From positions 124,001 through 188,000 of the forward strand of contig NZ_JAMRYR010000003.1 of assembly GCF_028437565.1 (NCBI RefSeq): DNA of 64,000 nucleotides, in the 5' to 3' direction. This document shows positions 62,301 to 64,000 of this stretch, one piece after another; the first letter of the stretch is position 1, and each line of letters begins with the position of its first letter. The stretch comes from Actinomyces sp. B33. GTDB taxonomy: Bacteria; Actinomycetota; Actinomycetes; Actinomycetales; Actinomycetaceae. The translations under genes were made by a program, and so were the position numbers. A model generated the notes under the pieces. It worked only from the letters and a program-made list of their open reading frames with translations. It was not told the origin of the DNA and made no database searches.

Positions 62301-62643
62301 GGTCCTGTCGGGCGAGCAGTTCTCCGTGTCGACGTCGGTCGACGCGCAGGAGGGGCAGGTCGCCGATGTCCTCGCGTCGGGCACGTTCGTGGTCCTCGAC
62401 ACCGAGGTGACCGCCGAGTTGGAGGCCGAGGGGTATGCGCGCGACGTGGTGCGCGCCGTCCAGGACGAGCGCAAGAGCGCGGGCCTGCACATCGCCGACC
62501 GGATCGACCTGGCGCTGACGGTGCCGGCGGATCGGGTCGCGGCCGTCGAGGCGCACCGGGAGATGATCTGCCGCGAGACCCTGGCTCTGGCGCTGTCGGT
62601 CGAGACGGGCGAGAAACTGGTCGTGGAGGTCGCCAAGCACTGA
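59362..62643 (+). CDS. ileS: Isoleucyl-tRNA synthetase, type 2 (eukaryote-like)
   Basis: The 1093-aa class I synthetase starts at ATG 59362, 5 bp after the GAGG freed by the T-box. Signature sequences are [20 protein letters not shown] (HIGH motif as H69YGH72) and [13 protein letters not shown] (K653MSKS657). The CP1 editing domain carries [10 protein letters not shown] and the C-terminal anticodon domain is long. The HYGH form and overall length belong to IleRS type 2, the branch usually insensitive to mupirocin, rather than the HIGH-type IleRS1. It charges tRNA-Ile and edits valine. Confidence 0.95.
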   Translation: MTKHGFYPRHRDTEVDASPSFPQMEGETLAFWAADDTFRRSIASRDAGANGSNEFVFYDGPPFANGLPHYGHLLTGYVKDIVGRYQTMLGHRVERRFGWDTHGLPAELEAQRVLGIDDVTEITRDGGIGIEKFNEACRTSVLRYTDEWEDYVTRQARWVDFSNDYKTLNPDYMESVIWAFKTLYDKGLAYQGHRVLPYCWHDRTPLSNHELKMDDDVYQDRQDNTVTVGMRLTEPIVEGSETGELVLIWTTTPWTLPSNLAVAAGPAIDYVVVRVAADLDSPVSGQDVVLAEARLGAYAKEIGENPQVVARLTGTELAGRRYHPIFDYYDTPERRAEGAAPGPDGWTIIPGDYVSTEDGTGLVHIAPAFGEDDMFVCQERGILPVIPVDEGGCFTSEVPDYQGLQVFDASKAITVDLRDSTGPLARVAAERRAVLVSQKSYVHSYPHCWRCRKPLIYKAVSSWFVRVSAIRDRMVELNQEITWVPEHTKDGIFGNWLAGARDWSISRNRFWGAPIPVWRSDDPAYPREDVYGSFAELERDFGVEVTDLHRPFIDSLVRPNPDDPTGKSMMRRIPDVLDCWFESGSMPYAQVHYPFENQEWFESHYPGDFIVEYIGQTRGWFYTLHVLATALFDRPAFTNVVSHGIVLGDDGRKMSKSLRNYPDVTGVFDSYGSDAMRWFLMSSPVVRGGNLMVTDAGIRDTVRQVLLPLWNTYYFFTLYAGAANAGAGFEAVELDLADPGVVAGLDQMDRYLLAHTRRLAERMRASLDCYDIAQACELVRDHLDVLTNWYVRTQRQRFWDEDAAAFNTLYTALVRLMELAAPLLPLLTEEIWRGLTGGESVHLVDYPVVPEAVADDALVAAMDEVREVVSTAHALRKANRVRVRQPLASMSVVSEQCAALRSFAGLIASEVNVKEVRLTTPAESGLSVTTEVSLNPRAFSPEIRTLTSQLFQAQKAGEWLVSEDGASCTFPGVEAEGGPVVLSGEQFSVSTSVDAQEGQVADVLASGTFVVLDTEVTAELEAEGYARDVVRAVQDERKSAGLHIADRIDLALTVPADRVAAVEAHREMICRETLALALSVETGEKLVVEVAKH

Positions 62644-62675
62644 GCGGCGCGGCCGGTAGGGCCGCGAAGCCGGTG

Positions 62676-62716
62676 GAGCGCCGGCGCCCCGCGCGGGGCG
62701 CCGGCGCTCTGCTTTT
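62676..62716 (+). terminator. Intrinsic terminator of ileS
   Basis: A perfect 15-bp GC stem (62676-62690 with 62695-62709) with a GCGC tetraloop is followed by TGCTTTT, 33 bp after the ileS stop. Confidence 0.88.
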
Positions 62717-62817
62717 GCGGCCTTCTCCCATGTCGGGGACCCTTCGTCCGAGAGCAGTCGCCTATGGCCTCGACTACACTCCTGTGCGGTGCGATTCCCG
62801 ACGGCGTGAGGAGTGGC

Positions 62818-64000
62818 GTGGGACTGATCGACAACGTGAATACGCGTTTCGGCGATGTGCTGAAGGCCGAACTCGATGGCGGGTCGAAACTGCGCATCAT
62901 GGCGGCGACCTTCTCGATCTACGCATTCGAGGCGCTGCGCGACGAGCTGGAGAAGATCGACGACCTCGAATTCATCTTCACCGACCCGGCCTTCGCTCCC
63001 GAAGAGGCGACTGATCGGATCCATAAGGAGAAGAGGACCTTCTTCATCCCCGGTCTCGCCGAGTCGTCGATCGCGGGTTCTGAGTTCGAGGTCCGGCTGC
63101 GCAACAAGCTCACCCAGAGGGCGATCGCGCGCGAATGCGCGGCGTGGGTCCGCCGCAAAGCCCGCTTCAAGGCGAATACGAGCGGCCAGCACATGCAGCC
63201 GGTCGCCCTCGTCGACGAGCGCACGACCTTCACCGGCCTGTCGGGCTTCACCTCGGCCGACCTCGGGTACGAGCGCACGAACGCCGTCTCGAACTTCGTC
63301 CATCAGACGGATGAAGGGGCGGTGTCCCGCCGGTACATCGACCTCTTCGATCAGATCTGGGCGTCGCCGGAGAAGGTCGCGGACGTGACGGAACGGGTCT
63401 GCGAATACATCGAGACCGTCTACCGGGAGAACTCCCCGGAGCGCGTCTACTTCCTCATCCTCTCCTCGATCTTCACGGATTTCCTCGAGGACATCTCCGA
63501 GGACGTCCTGCCGAATGATCGGACCGGCTTCAAAGAGACGAAGATCTGGAACACGCTCTACAACTTCCAGCGCGATGCGGCGACGGGCATCATCAACAAG
63601 CTCGAGACCTACAACGGGTGCATCCTCGCCGACTCGGTCGGCTTGGGGAAGACCTTCACGGCCCTCGCCGTCATCAAGTACTACGAGCTGCGCAACAAGT
63701 CGGTCCTGGTCCTGTGCCCGAAGAAGCTCGCGGAGAACTGGACCGCGTACAACTCGAACCTCAGGACGAATTTCCTCGTCGAGGACCGCTTCACCTACGA
63801 CGTCCTGTGCCACACGGACCTGTCGCGCACGAAGGGCGAATCCCTGGGGATCCGCCTGGATCTGGTGAATTGGGGGAACTACGACCTCGTCGTCATCGAC
63901 GAGTCGCACAACTTCCGCAACGCCGACTACGCGGAGGAGAAGGAGTCCCGCTATCAGCGCCTCATGCGCGAAGTGATCCGCGAGGGCGTGAAGACGAAGG
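62818..64000 (+). CDS. SNF2/DEAD-like helicase with N-terminal PLD-like domain; 3' truncated by window end
   Basis: The frame runs open from GTG 62818 (4 bp after GAGGAG) to the last base; 394 codons are visible. Residues 1-170 resemble the PLDc-like N-terminal domain of a group of large helicases (FIFTDPAFAPEEA, FTGLSGFTSADLG), but no intact HxKx4D motif is seen. From about residue 240 a superfamily 2 helicase starts: LYNFQRDAATGII (Q-like motif), ILADSVGLGKTFTALAVIKY (motif I, K278), LVLCPKKLAENW (Ia) and YDLVVIDESHNFRN (motif II DESH). Such proteins are often 900-1100 aa and occur near restriction or phage-defence genes; nothing here proves that role. A TACACT -10-like element lies at 62775-62780. 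Confidence 0.8.
   Translation, partial: MGLIDNVNTRFGDVLKAELDGGSKLRIMAATFSIYAFEALRDELEKIDDLEFIFTDPAFAPEEATDRIHKEKRTFFIPGLAESSIAGSEFEVRLRNKLTQRAIARECAAWVRRKARFKANTSGQHMQPVALVDERTTFTGLSGFTSADLGYERTNAVSNFVHQTDEGAVSRRYIDLFDQIWASPEKVADVTERVCEYIETVYRENSPERVYFLILSSIFTDFLEDISEDVLPNDRTGFKETKIWNTLYNFQRDAATGIINKLETYNGCILADSVGLGKTFTALAVIKYYELRNKSVLVLCPKKLAENWTAYNSNLRTNFLVEDRFTYDVLCHTDLSRTKGESLGIRLDLVNWGNYDLVVIDESHNFRNADYAEEKESRYQRLMREVIREGVKTK

Noticed and set aside
62764-62817. ATG 62764 as helicase start
   Set aside because: It would lie upstream of the TACACT promoter element and has no ribosome site; GTG 62818 follows GAGGAG.
59170-63909. A 1579-codon open frame antisense to ileS and the helicase
   Set aside because: It follows from the strong third-position GC bias of the plus-strand genes; the translation is low-complexity (Val/Gly/Asp/Arg) with no domain, and the plus strand carries clear IleRS motifs.

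Overview
The window is chromosomal DNA from a high-GC Gram-positive bacterium. The features below fit the Actinomycetaceae (Actinomyces, Schaalia and relatives); this is an inference, since no rRNA is present. The pointers are very high GC with many GTG starts and 4-bp GTGA/ATGA overlaps, secreted glycosidases ending in an LAXTG-type sorting signal, an actinobacterial-type ileS T-box, RNase E next to rplU-rpmA-obgE-proB-proA-nadD-rsfS, and GlpABC.

Layout. (1) 1-2534: C-terminal part of a cell-wall-anchored alpha-L-fucosidase with an F-type lectin domain. (2) 2664-11366: cytochrome bd block, cydA-cydB and cydD-cydC plus a GAF-GAF sensor kinase on the minus strand, split by a YczE-like membrane protein gene on the plus strand. 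(3) 11767-21002: housekeeping run rne, rplU, rpmA, obgE, proB, proA, nadD, rsfS and a histidine phosphatase. (4) 21320-23253: tRNA-Ala with a clear promoter and terminator, a frameshifted alpha/beta hydrolase and degraded DNA. (5) 23254-25992: anchored sialidase with a GntR-type operator candidate. (6) 26386-29938: NCS1 permease, asparaginase-like amidohydrolase and, divergently, a PuuE-like allantoinase: a likely nitrogen-scavenging group. (7) 30053-36540: EbgA/EbgC beta-galactosidase with an APC permease and a divergent LacI repressor. (8) 36582-38213: TetR regulator, then an ArsR-type metal sensor coupled to a duplicated histidine-rich protein. (9) 38485-43222: two zinc peptidases, PepN (M1) and PepO (M13). 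(10) 43480-47563: glpABC, the anaerobic glycerol-3-phosphate dehydrogenase. (11) 47709-51908: DUF4349 protein, SDR, nitronate monooxygenase-like protein, metallo-hydrolase and flavin reductase. (12) 52048-53754: NrdR boxes, nrdI and nrdF. (13) 53839-57534: ABC-2 exporter with a DesK/DesR-type two-component system. (14) 57889-62643: CPBP membrane protease, then a translational T-box and a type 2 isoleucyl-tRNA synthetase. (15) From 62818 to the window edge: a SNF2-type helicase.

The standout is nrdF. Three of the six metal-ligand positions of a class Ib radical subunit are changed to Q118, S178 and K212 in exact register with the canonical E98/E158/E192. This is the QSK signature of the metal-free, DOPA-radical class Ie ribonucleotide reductase. 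It sits with its flavodoxin NrdI behind two NrdR boxes, but no nrdE is alongside.

Taken together, the genes describe a host-associated facultative anaerobe. It strips fucose and sialic acid from mucosal glycans, uses galactosides, peptides and possibly purine breakdown products, respires with cytochrome bd and GlpABC, and makes dNTPs with a metal-independent radical subunit.
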